From: Rhyacophila brunnea
Lineage: Eukaryota > Arthropoda > Insecta > Trichoptera > Rhyacophilidae
Length of the DNA: 64,000 nt
Direction: 5' to 3'
Assembly (NCBI GenBank): GCA_022495005.1
Contig: JAGYXB010000270.1
Span: 62,001-126,000 of the forward strand
The notes below the pieces were generated by a model that worked only from the letters and a program-made list of their open reading frames with translations, was not told where the DNA came from and searched no databases. The translations under genes were made by a program, and so were the position numbers. Of the stretch, positions 23,335 to 34,086 are shown piece by piece. The stretch's first letter is position 1. Each line of letters starts with the position of its first letter.

Positions 23335-24140
23335 GCAAAAAGAGGCACCTAACGGAAAAATACGAAGCTTGCAATTTGAGATTTTTTTTTGATAATTTAC
23401 AATTTCAACTGTAGTAATTAATAAATATGTAAGTATCTGAAAACACTAAAAAGATTTTTAATTTTTTTTTTAATTTAAAGATAAACTGGCAATCGTAAAA
23501 AAATGTATTAAAATGTGAATTCGTTGCAGGGATTAAATCTTATTATTACATTATATTTTATGGCCATATTTATTATTAAAATATAGTTTATTAAGTTTTA
23601 GATTTTTTGTCGTTAAAATTTTTGACTAATTCATCTTTTAATATTTTTTATATATATTTTAAAAAACATCGATTTTTATAAAAATATAAATGTGTATAAC
23701 TTGAATTCCTTTTTATTTATATCAAATTTTATTTTAGGCATGGTCACAATATTGAAGCTCAAGTTGATATAAATAAAAAGGATTTCAAGTTATACACATT
23801 TATATTTTTCATAAAAATCGATGTTTTTAAAAATAAATATAAAAAATATTAAAACGATGAATTAGTCAAAAATCTAAACGACAGAAAATCTAAAACTTAA
23901 TAAACTAAATTTTAATGATAATTATGACCATAAAATATAATGCAATAATAAGATTTGACCCTGCAACGAATTCACATTTTATTACATTTTGTTACAATCG
24001 TAAGTTTATCTTTAAGTTTAAAAAAAATAAAAAATGTTTTTAATGTTTTCGGATACATATTTATTAATTAATACAGTTGAAATTGTAAATTATCAAAAAA
24101 AATCTCAAATTGCAAGCATCGTATATTTCCGCTAGGTTCT
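23335..24140. repeat. Large inverted repeat, arms about 385 bp
   Basis: Left arm 23335-23735 and right arm 23755-24140 are near-perfect reverse complements, differing at scattered bases, around a spacer of some 20 bp. Each outer end carries the BED-like AAGAGGCACCTAACGGAAAA motif or its variant. The right arm passes into unrelated sequence at 24140. The structure would fold into a very long hairpin if transcribed. It probably arose by inverted duplication of the copy-A unit. Confidence 0.75.
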
Positions 24141-24770
24141 CTGCTGGCATGCGTCTCCCCCTTAAGATTGGTAGGCCAAAGCAACTGATAAGCATCGGTG
24201 CTGGATCTTCCAGGGTGGAAAACGTTATTGGAGGATGCCAAGATCCGCTAAGGGTTGTAGTGCCGTACATTATGACGATGATGAGGGACTTCCGCGATAA
24301 CCTCAAGACTATCGTTCGTGTAGTTGTGTTTATTACGGATGGGAATAATAAGATGTCAACAATATTTTAAGTAAACAAAAGCAATATTATTGATCTAAAT
24401 AAACTGACTGTCAAAACATGACATATGTAGTAAACAATAATATTTAATAGGTAGGAACATTTAAAATGCTGAATCAGTAGGTCCCTACTTGAAATATAAT
24501 CTTATTGAAATGAATTGAAGTACCAATTATGTTGTTGAATTGATCATTATAATAATACATAGTAATTAGGTTATAAATAGCAGACATTGAAGAAATGAAC
24601 TGATTTGAATGTACGCAATATAATATCGTAGGTAAGCTAAAATTAGGTATGTACAAGTAATATTATTTTGATTTTTTTTAAATCATTGAGAATCTATTTT
24701 AAATTTGTTATGTAATATTTCTATTGTAATATCTTTGACACATATTTTTAATAAACTATTTATTTTATTC

Positions 24771-24848
24771 AACGGGATCTGAACCCGTATAACCATTGGT
24801 GTCGCGCACAATCTGTGCATTAACCAATTATGCTACGAGACTCCTATC
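24771..24848 (-). repeat. tRNA-like SINE-B head (inverted copy)
   Basis: The minus strand reads CGTAGCATAATTGGTTAATG (D-arm/A-box-like) and GGGTTCAGATCCCG (T-arm/B-box). It matches the head at 25177 but faces the other way. The anticodon loop is enlarged, so it is not a working tRNA. Confidence 0.6.
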
Positions 24849-24854
24849 TAATTT

Positions 24855-24990
24855 TCTCCTCATATCTATTTTTTTCAAATACGATTTTTTCTAGTGGGTG
24901 TATCTGAATTGTTTTCAAGTTATGTTCAATATATGGAATGTTACATTCTCAAAATCTTGTGAATTAGTCGTTGAATAAAAGAAATAGTTT
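24855..24990 (+). repeat. SINE-B body without its head
   Basis: Contains the ordered blocks GATTTTTTCTAGTGGG, GTTTTCAAGTTATGTT, GAATGTTACATTCTC and CGTTGAATAAAA, which define the SINE-B body. It provides an uninterrupted comparison for the insertion at 51-582. Confidence 0.6.
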
Positions 24991-25176
24991 ATTAAAAATT
25001 CTTAGCAAGTTCAAGTAGACGTAGCAACTAAAATATTGGCGAGAGCCTGGCGTCGTTTAGTAATTAATGTAATTAATATTCCTTAATTTAATACACAAAC
25101 ACCGATAGTCAATAATAACGCAATTTGATAAGCATTTCATGTATGACCTACTAGTTTAAATGGCCGTAATTAGATA

Positions 25177-25330
25177 GGAGTATCGTAGCATAATTGGTTA
25201 ATGCACAGATTGGGGCGACACCAATGGTTATAAGGGTTCAAATCCCGTCGAGGTTCGTATTTTTTTTAAATATGATTTTTCTAGTGGGTACGTATATATC
25301 TGAGGTGTTTTCAAGTTATGTTTGACACAT
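25177..25330 (+). mobile_element. SINE-B copy with tRNA-like head
   Basis: The head folds roughly as a tRNA: D arm GCATAATTGGTTAATGC, anticodon stem ATTGG/CCAAT around GGCGACA, T arm GGGTTCAAATCCC. The acceptor stem does not pair and position 33 is not U, so it is a pol III-type SINE head and not a tRNA gene. The body GATTTTTCTAGTGGG through GTTTTCAAGTTATG follows. Confidence 0.65.
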
Positions 25331-25579
25331 ATGTCAGTATCATAATAGACTAAACCCGCGCGATCGACAACGGTTGGATGCAGGCCTATACCTCACCTCA
25401 CCACTTTACCGCTGCTACCTGTCCAGATTTACGTAGTCACGATGAATTGTTGTAAGTGCGATAATTCGTGGTTCGCGCATGGCTCCGAAGACCAACATTT
25501 TTTTCAAAGATGCATAATTGCCTTTCATTTTTTCAAGGCCAAGTAGGTACTGAGTATAGATTGATTGAAAATGAGTTAA

Positions 25580-25790
25580 CGTTTAGGAGGTCGTATGGCG
25601 AATTGTTCGTTATGGGCGTTATAGCGACCGCAGTCTTGGGTAACTGCACCTGACACATTATCAGGTGTAAATAACTGCTGATGATTCACATCAAACGTAG
25701 CACAGCGTGGTATGCTCGACTAAGACCGAGTGTGGTGTGGGGCTGGTTAGTTTGGTGGGACTAAGTTTGTGTTCGTTTTTGAAAAATAAT
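25580..25790. repeat. Dispersed repeat (partner at 47.55 kb)
   Basis: CAACTGCTGATGAT-like, CGATTAGGACC-like and GTGTGGTGTGGGGC blocks recur in order at 47553-47690. No frame or boundary is visible. It may be a retrotransposon 3' end. Confidence 0.45.
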
Positions 25791-26162
25791 AGCAACATGG
25801 CGTATACTCTGGCGTGTTCAGAGTTTATGATTTTCTGAATTGTTTTCAATTTATTAGTATGACTTCTCATTTTTGTATAGAAACAATAGGTATATCTGTA
25901 TATTTAACTTAATCTGCGATTAAGCCATGCATTTTAATACCCCCTTTTACTCCTATTCGGTCGATACTTCGGCCCACCATACCTATGCAAAAACTCCATC
26001 TGGGCCGATCCCATCGGCCGAAAGTTTGGAACCAAATTTACGATTTATTCCAATTTTTTCCGTCATATTTCGTCTAGTATATTATAGACACTACATTCGC
26101 TCTGTGTTAGGTGTGACTAATATTTATTTTAGTATCGCACTTGTTTATAATTGTGTCATAAC

Positions 26163-27187
26163 CAGTGGCGGCCGGTGGTCTTCAGAATAGCATTCTGGTA
26201 GTATTTCTGGTAGTACGCAATGGTTTACCTTCTATATAGAGAAGATCTTCTTCTTTCACCCTGTCACGACCCAGCATTGGGGCGTAGGGCAAGCACAGGT
26301 TCGCGCCACTTTAGTCGGTCCATCGCCAATTCTTGCGCCTCCCGCCATGTCAGACCTGCAGCACGTAGGTCGCTTTTGTGGCACCGCTGCAAGGTGAGGG
26401 AGGGCCGGCCATGGCGATGGAACTCTTGAGGCTGTGTCATAAGGGTACGAAGTGTCACACTCTTTGGCGGCATCCGAAATACGTGTCCTAGCCACGTAAG
26501 GTTGTAAAGCGTCTTTTCATGATTACCTCAATCACCGAAGGCTGCCGTGTTCTCTTACCGACTTCTCAGAAGGTAAATTGAATATGTCTTTGTTTGTTTA
26601 TACTATTTCTCAAAAAAGTATTTGAACAGCTAGAATGATTTAATATCAATAAAGAAATATAAATGTCACAGTTTATGGCTTTACGCTCCGAGCGAATAAT
26701 GCGTCAGCCAAAGAAATAACCGCCGATGTGTTTTTTTTATTATTTTGAATGTATTTGATTGGTTTAGAAATAAACGCAGCAGTTTGCATTTTCGTAAAAT
26801 GTTGGCGATTCATTAAATATGTTAACTGTAAAATTGTTAAAAATTAACTCGCCAACATTGTTATAAAACAGAAACTGGCGTTTTTGTTTCTAGAGTCCTT
26901 CGTTTCGTGCGCCGATCTAAAAATGTGTAAAAAATTCTACACAAAACGCCATTACAGGAACATACGGCCACCGCTTAAGTAGTATACAATGACCTCATTG
27001 TAATCCTGTGCAAAATGAAAATCCATTTGGATCGCAATCGCTTTGCGCTCATTGTTCATAATACTGCTACATGTTCTACTTCGCGAAGTGAGTGATACAC
27101 GTATGAATAACAATGAAAAGTTGAGCGATGTCTTCAAAAATGCAGGCAGTGCGTAGCACTTGCATGGTATTAAAGGAGCCACCGCTG
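26163..27187. mobile_element. hAT element, 1025 bp, with nested LINE
   Basis: The ends CAGTGGCGGC and GAGCCACCGCTG are inverted, and the 8-bp target duplication GTCATAAC is exact (26155-26162 and 27188-27195). A LINE-B fragment occupies 26210-26560. No transposase could be recognised in the remainder. Confidence 0.75.
26210..26560 (-). mobile_element. LINE-B 3' fragment
   Basis: The minus frame 26264-26473 reads MPPKSVTLRTLMTQPQ, then RPSLTLQRCHKSDLRAAGLT and WREAQELAMDRLKWR, closely matching the plus-strand fragment at 35546-35761. An upstream frame contains LGHVF-like remains. It is the very C-terminal end of an endonuclease/reverse-transcriptase retrotransposon, 5'-truncated. Confidence 0.75.
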
Positions 27188-27195
27188 GTCATAAC

Positions 27196-28067
27196 CCTAA
27201 TAACTCACAAGACATAATTATTATTGCTCTTGCTGTCGAACTCGAGGCCAAAGAGGGTCATAAAAATAATAAAACATTATTTTTATTACACATTTTAAGT
27301 TCTGACATTTCTTTTAGTGTTTTATGATTCATATTATTTCACATCACATTATAAATTTTGTAATTTTTATGAACTGACCGAACCACAGAACAGATAATAA
27401 ATAGAATACCGATAGGCTATATTCAATACGCCGCATCTTGATGCAGGGTTTTGAATGTGTGAGTATCCTACGAAAATGAAGCACGCATTGTGCACGTGCA
27501 ATAGTGTGTGTAATACACCAACATTAAATGAGCGTATATGCATAAACCGAGAGCAGTTTTCAGTATTTGACGTAAAACGTATTCTTGACACGTCTGTAAG
27601 TTTAACCCGGATTCTTCCTTACTCGAGTCGGTTATCTGCTATCGCCGTACCCGTTATGTATTTCAGTTCCCATTATTTCTGAGTTCCCTGGACCGAACAA
27701 ACAATTAATGCCCACTATTATTTTGGTAGGATGGTGAAAAAATACATGAATAAATATTATTATAATGGATTTAGTGCTTTGAAACTTATTTTTTGAAATT
27801 ACTTCATTCCCATATCAGTTAGTCCTCGATACTGTATCGAATTCTCATGCGATTTCGTGAATTGAATAATTCTTGAATACCTTGACACTATACGTTTTTT
27901 TTTTTGATTAAGTACTTTATAAAAATTCTATTTCATAGAGATATAATAATATGTTTATTTTTTATCCTGTTACTAGGTAAGAATAGATTATACTTACTAT
28001 ACAATTTGATATATCAATAAATTATAAATAAAAAAAATGTTGTCACACTTGTTCTGTAGTTAAAACA
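27196..28067. other. No feature recognised
   Basis: A+T-rich sequence between two DNA elements. Short frames at 27367-27591 and 27455-27682 lack splice context and protein-like composition. I see no bounded repeat. Confidence 0.5.
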
Positions 28068-28069
28068 TA

Positions 28070-28257
28070 GTGGTACAGTTCGGTTATGAGGGATACAGTG
28101 GAAAATACATTTTGAAAACACCCAATATACTGGATTATTTGTTAGTTTGGGTTAGTTTAGGTTAGGTTTGGTTAGGTTAAACTAACAAATAATTCAGTAT
28201 ATCGGCTATTTTCAAAATGTGTTTGCCGCTGTATTCCTCATAACCGAACTGTACCAC
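28070..28257. mobile_element. TA-flanked miniature element with TTAGG core
   Basis: GTGGTACAGTTCGGTTATGA and its inverse open and close the element, with imperfect inverted repeats of about 80 bp and TA on each side (28068-28069 and 28258-28259), as in Tc1/mariner-type elements. The centre is GGTTAGGTTTGGTTAGGTTA. Related elements are at 42244 and 60042. Confidence 0.8.
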
Positions 28258-28765
28258 TACCAATATTATTAAGTACTTATTATTGCTTTATACACCATTG
28301 AGAACACACAAGAAAAGTTTCAAATTTTTAAAACATGACGTGTAGAATTATTTATTTAAAAAAAAACTAAATCGACGATTTTTTGGCAAAAAACGCTTGG
28401 GAGTTTTCACATATTATGCTAGGCTAAATCAGCTAGGAGTAAAAGGGTTAATACGGCCCTGAGGAGCTATTTTAACATATCTCTTAACCCCAAAAATCAA
28501 AAGGGTGATAAATATGCTGTATCGTATTCAGAGATTAATAAATATCCCAGGATGTGAACTGTAACGCGTGATGTTTAATATCGCACTCATGACCGTGTTT
28601 ATTACTATTTTAGAGCGAGATAGACTACGACAATTGCATATTGAGAATTGAGATGAAGCGATTTTGAAAATTAATACCAACATTGCGAGACTAGCACCTC
28701 CAGTGTCGTGTATCTGAGCTCTAAGTAGTACTGCTACATATTTTTTGTAAATATGCCATTCTGCA

Positions 28766-29285
28766 ATGGCAATCTCTTACTTGATTCCAAATGCATCCGA
28801 TTAGAATATTAAATTGGACTGTGTTACCAATTATTGCAGATAACCGCCGTGTATACGGAATTGTCCCGACTGATATCCGTATTATTTTGGATCAAGAAAA
28901 ATAACGGTATCACGGTAATCTGCAGCGTTATTCTAAATAGTTAACTCGGTAACAAGTTTCCGTTATTTTTATTGCTCAAAAAATAACACGTATATCACTC
29001 GGAGCGATTTCATAAACAAGGCGGTTATCTAAAATAATTGTTAACACAGTTAACACGTCTTACTTGATTCTAATGTAATACGTTTGTAATCAAGTTAAGC
29101 CGGGTACTTATTAGCGAGCCGTAACTGTAACCATTCCAGATACTGTAACCGACTCTAGATGACAAATATTTATTTATTAGGCTCACGAACTAATTATTTG
29201 GCGTCTACACTGGTTACTGTATCTGCAACGGTCACAGTTACGGCTCGCTAATGAGTACCCGGCTTAAGACGTGTTAACTGTGTCA
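28766..29285. repeat. Nested foldback region
   Basis: TTATTGCAGATAACCGCC near 28840 is inverted at 29020 (GGCGGTTATCTAAAATAATT), and ACACAGTTAACACGTC near 29045 is inverted at 29268. A TTAA-flanked element (29099-29263) sits within. Several foldback elements appear to have inserted into one another; exact borders are unclear. Confidence 0.5.
29099..29263. mobile_element. TTAA-flanked miniature element, 165 bp
   Basis: It starts GCCGGGTACTTATTAGCGAG and ends with the near-exact inverse CTCGCTAATGAGTACCCGGC, flanked by TTAA at 29095-29098 and 29264-29267. The inverted repeats extend about 35 bp. It is non-coding and of piggyBac-like target choice. Confidence 0.8.
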
Positions 29286-29352
29286 CTCAACGACATTTGA
29301 CAGCTCGCGGTTAGCACGGTCATGGGTGGCCGTGTTAAAAAATTTCACACCT

Positions 29353-29625
29353 GGGGCCTTATGTTAGAACTTGCGAGTCCAAGTCGCCCGGTCGACATGA
29401 CGTCATATGACATCATTGTGACGTACTACCGGAGTGATAATAGCATTCTAGAAATTAACGCTGCTCAAACACTGGCGTTATCCATTGTCCCCATACACAA
29501 ATGGGTGTTTCAGCATGTTTGAGCCGTGTGCGTTGGGCGGCTTGCCTCGACCGTGTATTGGCTTACGTCACAATTACGTCATATCGTCGGGTGACTTAAT
29601 GTCACAAGTTAGAACATAAGGCCCC
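29353..29625. mobile_element. Inverted-repeat element related to the 4977 palindrome
   Basis: The ends GGGGCCTTATGTTAGAACTT and its inverse at 29606-29625 match over about 20 bp. The right half shares ACGTCACAATTACGTCAT with the 4977-5125 palindrome. No target duplication is clear. Confidence 0.6.
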
Positions 29626-30198
29626 TGACCATAGACTTCATAGCATTGCTAAATGAAGCCGGGTGCCGTGCATCTGACAGTTAACTTCCCGGGATAATTA
29701 ACTGCCAGAATACGACATATTATCATATTTACCACTTTTTTTATTGATTTTGGAGGTGGTACCTATGTTAGAATAACCCTGCTAGTGAAGGCATTGTATA
29801 AAAATTATTTTAATTATCTTTGAAAGAAGTCTTGATTTGAAATGTGTTGTAAATCCCCACTAACTTTTTGGGTGATGCCATTATTTTTTGAAAACGTGAT
29901 GTGTTTATATTTCACAATAATTTAATATTGTGCAAACGTTGTTTAAATCGGAAAATTTGATGCTGTAATATTAAACGCATCATATTGCAATATTGCGATG
30001 TATTTCGACTAGCGGTTGTCGGTTCTTCGAATCAAATTATGTTAGTGCATTATTGAGGTAGAGCATTAAATCATTTTCCATATAAGCAACTTTATATATT
30101 AATTATCAATATCACTACGGCATGTGGTTTTGTTTCACGTAGACCAGGCATTTTCAACGAGTCGATCGATGGATTTTGGCCGATCGTATCATCTATGC

Positions 30199-31099
30199 CA
30201 GCGATTTCCAAACTGGGGCGCGAAGAGTTGCAAAGGGAGGCGCGAAAAGTTTATCACAAATAATGTAGTCACAGCTTTACAGTTTGCAAATGCATAGTTT
30301 ATAAAGAGCCCAGGCATAACAGACATCACAAATTTAATCTAATAGTTCAAAAAAAGTCGCCTACGGCGCTACTTTGTTCCACCAATATTAAATATTTTAA
30401 ATATGTAGTAGTGCATTGCAATTTGATGTGATACTTATATGATGATTGCTATAGGTACTTAAATGACAACTCCCGTGGATAATTTAGGAAACACTACTTT
30501 AGAACACCAGATTGCTCTTAACCTCAGCGATAGGTAGGTGGGCCCACTTCAGGATGTGGGGCCCATGATAGAATCCATTTGTCAATGAACGATGATGAAT
30601 TTGGATTGACTACTATTGAAAAGGAAAAAAAATGATAGAATTATCATGCGATAATTCATTGAAACAAAAACCCTAGTTCAATTTTGATTGAATCGAAGTG
30701 GAGAAATAATATAATACTTTGTCAAGAAAAGCAATGCAAGTTGTAAGTAAAGTACTGCTATACCATTCGTAACATCATATTTTTATGCGAAACGGGATTT
30801 TCTGCTTTAGCTGCAATGAAATCCAAATATCGACCCCGTTTAGTAGAAAAAGAGCACTTTGTGCTAAGAAACAAGCACGTCCATCGCATGAAAAACAAAT
30901 TAATTTAAAAATGAATATAATAAAAGTAGTTGTTTATTTGTATACATAATTAAGTTTTTTTTCTTTGTTGTATTAAGTAGTACATTTTTGGCTATTTAAA
31001 AAGGTGTCTGTATTATTTAATGAAATAAAGGGGGGGAGGCGCCAAGATTAGATTTTTTTTAAAAGGGAGGCGTAGTAACATAAAGTTTGGAAACCACTG
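30199..31099 (+). mobile_element. hAT element with BED-type transposase tail
   Basis: Begins CAGCGATTTCCAAACTGGGG and ends AGTTTGGAAACCACTG, inverted, with an exact 8-bp duplication ATCTATGC (30191-30198 and 31100-31107). The frame near 30774-30907 reads FLCETGFSALAAMKSKYRPR, then LVEKEH, the conserved C-terminal block of ZBED5/FAM200-like hAT transposases. The rest of the gene is lost or broken, and a family R fragment lies inside (30290-30560). Confidence 0.85.
30290..30560 (-). repeat. Repeat family R copy 2
   Basis: Read on the minus strand, CTACCTATCGCTGAGGTTAA near 30520-30540, and GCGCCGTAGGCGACTTTTTT then AAATTTGTGATGT near 30320-30370, correspond to blocks of family R at 39.8-40.2 kb. 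It lies inside the hAT element above. The order of blocks suggests more than one piece. Confidence 0.45.
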
Positions 31100-31106
31100 A
31101 TCTATG

Positions 31107-31160
31107 CAGTGATTTTTAACCTTTTTTGGGTGGTGGAACCCTATCGGGGGATGAAGTTAG
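31107..31160 (+). mobile_element. Orphan left end of a hAT element
   Basis: CAGTGATTTTTAACCTTTTT followed by TGGGTGGTGGAACCC has the look of a hAT left terminus and abuts the target duplication of the preceding element. No matching right end was found in the window. Confidence 0.35.
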
Positions 31161-31584
31161 GTGCTGATGTTAATTTTCGTATCGAAGAAGGTGGCTTGGT
31201 GTGTAATGCGTGACATGGTATATTCGGGACACAGTTGAATAATACACGGTGTTGGTATTTTCTCGGTTCTATAGTGTAGTAATAAAGTTTGGATAAACAC
31301 AGCACTAATAAAGAACTATCACATTGGTTTTATGTTGAGTTGGAAAGTTTTCATTATAATTTGAATTTAGATTGAATGTTACGCGGAGTTGCGCGTGTAT
31401 ATTGACTACATTGTTGAAAGGCCTGAAAAAACTGTTTTAAGTCGGTCGAGATGTAACCGTTTCCTTCCCCGTTTTTGCGTAGTTGTATATGATCTATCAA
31501 TACCCATTGACAACAACATGACAGTTTCTAGGTTTATATACCTCTACATATATTACGATTCGGAAGGGTACAAATATTACAACC

Positions 31585-32359
31585 ACACTAATCGCTGCTG
31601 ATGAAAGAGAACTCACAGAGCTGCTACACCGGGTAGAGGAAGAGAGTCGAAAATACGGCCTCCTTATTAATAGGAAAAAGACCAAGTTGATGGTTGTTGA
31701 TCGGGCCAACCTTCTACCAACACCAAGTACACCCCAAAACCTCGAAACCTCGAACCTATGAGTTTGTATATCTTGGATCGACCATCAGTGGAAAGGGCGG
31801 ATGTGAAGAAGGCGCACACAGATTGCAAAAAATGCGATGAAAAGCCTTACCACTATATGGAAGGATCGGGGAATTTCGATTGCCACAAAAATGATGCTTG
31901 TGCAAACATTAGTGTTCTCGATATTTCTATACGGAGTTGAGTCGTGGACCCTGAAGGCAAGAGAACGGAAGGCAATTGATGCCTTTGAGATGTGGTGTTG
32001 GCGCCGCGTCGCGGCGGCTTCGCATTTCTTGGACGGAGCACAGGACGAACCAGTCAATCATCCAGAGACTGAAGATAAAGGAACGGCTCTCGACGATATG
32101 TCTGAGAAGAATTCTGCAGTTTTTTGGACATATTGTCAGGCGCGGACCGGACAACCTGGAGAGACTGGTAGTTTTGGGTAGCCTCCAGGGAAGGCGAAGC
32201 AGAGGAAGAGCGTTTGCGCGCTGGAGCGACAAAGTGAAAGAGCTGACTGGGGGCACCATCCATTCTGCCCTGAGAGAAGCGGAAGATCGAGAAGGGTGGA
32301 AAGTCTCGGTCGCTCAAAGGATGGCGAAATGTAAATGTGGTCACGATCCTCAGCCATGA
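31585..32359 (+). mobile_element. LINE-A 3' half, reverse transcriptase C-terminus
   Basis: The plus strand in two or three frames reads ADERELTELLHRVEEESRKY then GLLINRKKTKLMVVD (end of the reverse transcriptase palm/thumb region), FSIFLYGVESWTLKARERKA, then RRILQFFGHIVRRGPDNLER and WSDKVKELTGGTIHSALREA, ending GHDPQP and a stop at 32357. Frameshifts and stops interrupt it and the catalytic YADD motif is missing. Closely related fragments lie at 32815 and 51345 on the minus strand. The exact clade is not assigned. Confidence 0.85.
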
Positions 32360-32814
32360 GTGCACGACCAAGAAGAGAGAATGTACTCAAGCCCAGTGCC
32401 TTTCTTTAATACAATCAAATTGCCACCCTTACTATCACTAACATATTTTTTTAAACTGATACTATTTTATTAAAGGAAACAAACAGTTACATATTGTAAT
32501 ATTGCATTGAGAATAGATATATTATATCGAATTAATTCTTTCCCCAAGTACCTATATAAAATACGTCACGTGGATGCCTCAAATGTACCGAAATCAGCGA
32601 CTGCTCCATCTCTTTGAATTTATGTGCATATTCGCTATCTCATGTACTCATTTGAAAGGCACTCACCTATTTTATCAGTCAAGCGATGACCAATCTCAGC
32701 CGCCGTTTTCAAGCAGACGGTCCCCAGGGTTCAAATGTCTCGAAACACAGGGGACATACAGCATAATTAGGTGACAGACAGTCACGATTACACTTGGATA
32801 TTTTTTCTTCTGCT

Positions 32815-32985
32815 ATTGCTGATTTCGTAACTTTCTTGGTGGTGTCGTTTCATTTGGAAGGTGCACGCCCTCGCAACCAGCTCCCTCCGATGCCACTAGA
32901 GATCACTCTTCTCTCCAGGTTACCCTGATTTCTTCTCACTACGTGACCGAAGAATTGAAGAACGCGTTTTAAGCAGTTAGCCAAG
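32815..32985 (-). mobile_element. Diverged LINE-A fragment
   Basis: The minus strand reads KRVLQFFGHVVRRNQGNLER, then RVISSGIGG and LRGRAPSK, aligned with RRILQFFGHIVRRGPDNLER of the copy at 31.6 kb. A stop follows. It lies only 450 bp from that copy in opposite orientation and is more diverged. Confidence 0.7.
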
Positions 32986-33422
32986 AGACGTTATTTAATG
33001 CAAAGATCTTTCTATACAGAACGAACACATACACGGAAATAAATAAATAATATTAACGCTGCAGGCGAAAATTTTGTCATCTCTACGGAATATAATGCTC
33101 TAGGGGCGGTAGGTTATATAAAAGTATGGTTAGGCAGGATGGTAATCAAGTTGCAGCAAAACTTCCACGTTAACATTGTTAAATTAAGGTATGGGTACGT
33201 TATAATGACGGTCAAAAGCCCAAAGTAAATCCTCCATGATGACCTGCATTTTTTTTTATCGCGTCGCTATTTTTATCGAAGTTGTCGGCTATTAATTGTT
33301 GGCCTGCTTCATTCTGTTATATGATCATAACTGCTTTATTCTTATGTATGAGAAAGAGAATACTTGCCCCTCTTTTTATTTAATAGCTCAATGATAATTT
33401 CAATTCATGGTGGAACTGCATT

Positions 33423-33631
33423 GTATTGTTGTTTTTATTTAATAAAGAAATTTTTTTGTAGTACTTATTCCACTTTTATATAATAGATTGGACCGGTTTC
33501 GTCCGCCTCAGAGGGACATTTTCAATTCGAAAATGTCCCTCTGAGGCGGACGAAACTGGTCCAATCTTTTATATAAAAGTGGAATAAGTACTACAAAAAA
33601 ATTGCGTTTTATTAAATAAAAACAACAATAC
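33423..33631. repeat. Hairpin: about 100-bp inverted repeat, 5-nt loop
   Basis: Arms 33423-33523 and 33529-33631 match with about two substitutions and a small indel, around a loop AATTC. The inner arm is GGCGGACGAAAC-bearing; the outer part contains GTGGAATAAGTACTACAAAA. The tiny loop makes it a near-perfect long hairpin. It may be a foldback element or source of double-stranded RNA. Confidence 0.8.
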
Positions 33632-33702
33632 CTCTATGATAACGCTGTATAATTTGCATTATTTCGTTAATTTGGTACCCTTATAATATGCCACACATGG
33701 AC

Positions 33703-34078
33703 TAGTGATTGCAATACCGGTATTTCAAAACTGGTATCCTAGTATTTTTTGATACCGAAATACCGGTTTTAAAAATCAGACAATATCGATATTGAAATTG
33801 GAAACAAAACGTATTAATTAACATAAAAGATTTAACAGGACAAATTTCAGCATTTCTTAACTTTACCTATTTTTAAAGGTTTACATAATATATGTAATTA
33901 CATATTTAGATATTTTTGCAATAAAATATTAATATTTAGAAAAAAATAAAGTAAGCATCTATATTTATTGGTAGATTCTTCTTTTTTTCCATAATATATT
34001 CAACGAATACCGGTATTAATACTGGTATTTAATAGCAAATACCGGTATTGGTATTTTCATTCGGTATTGCAATCCCTA
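33703..34078. mobile_element. hAT miniature element with TACCGGTATT repeats
   Basis: Starts TAGTGATTGCAATACCGGTA and ends CGGTATTGCAATCCCTA. Flanking octamers ACATGGAC (33695-33702) and TCCTGGAC (34079-34086) agree at 6 of 8. ATACCGGTATT-type palindromes are repeated near both ends. A related, broken copy begins at 44794. Confidence 0.75.
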
Positions 34079-34086
34079 TCCTGGAC

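Noticed and set aside
25177..25257. Working tRNA gene
   Set aside because: The acceptor stem does not pair, position 33 is not U, and near-copies exist with the SINE body attached.
31585..32359. Host gene resembling craniofacial development protein 2
   Set aside because: Database proteins of that name are often mis-annotated LINE products; the motifs here are reverse-transcriptase C-terminal and the frame is broken.
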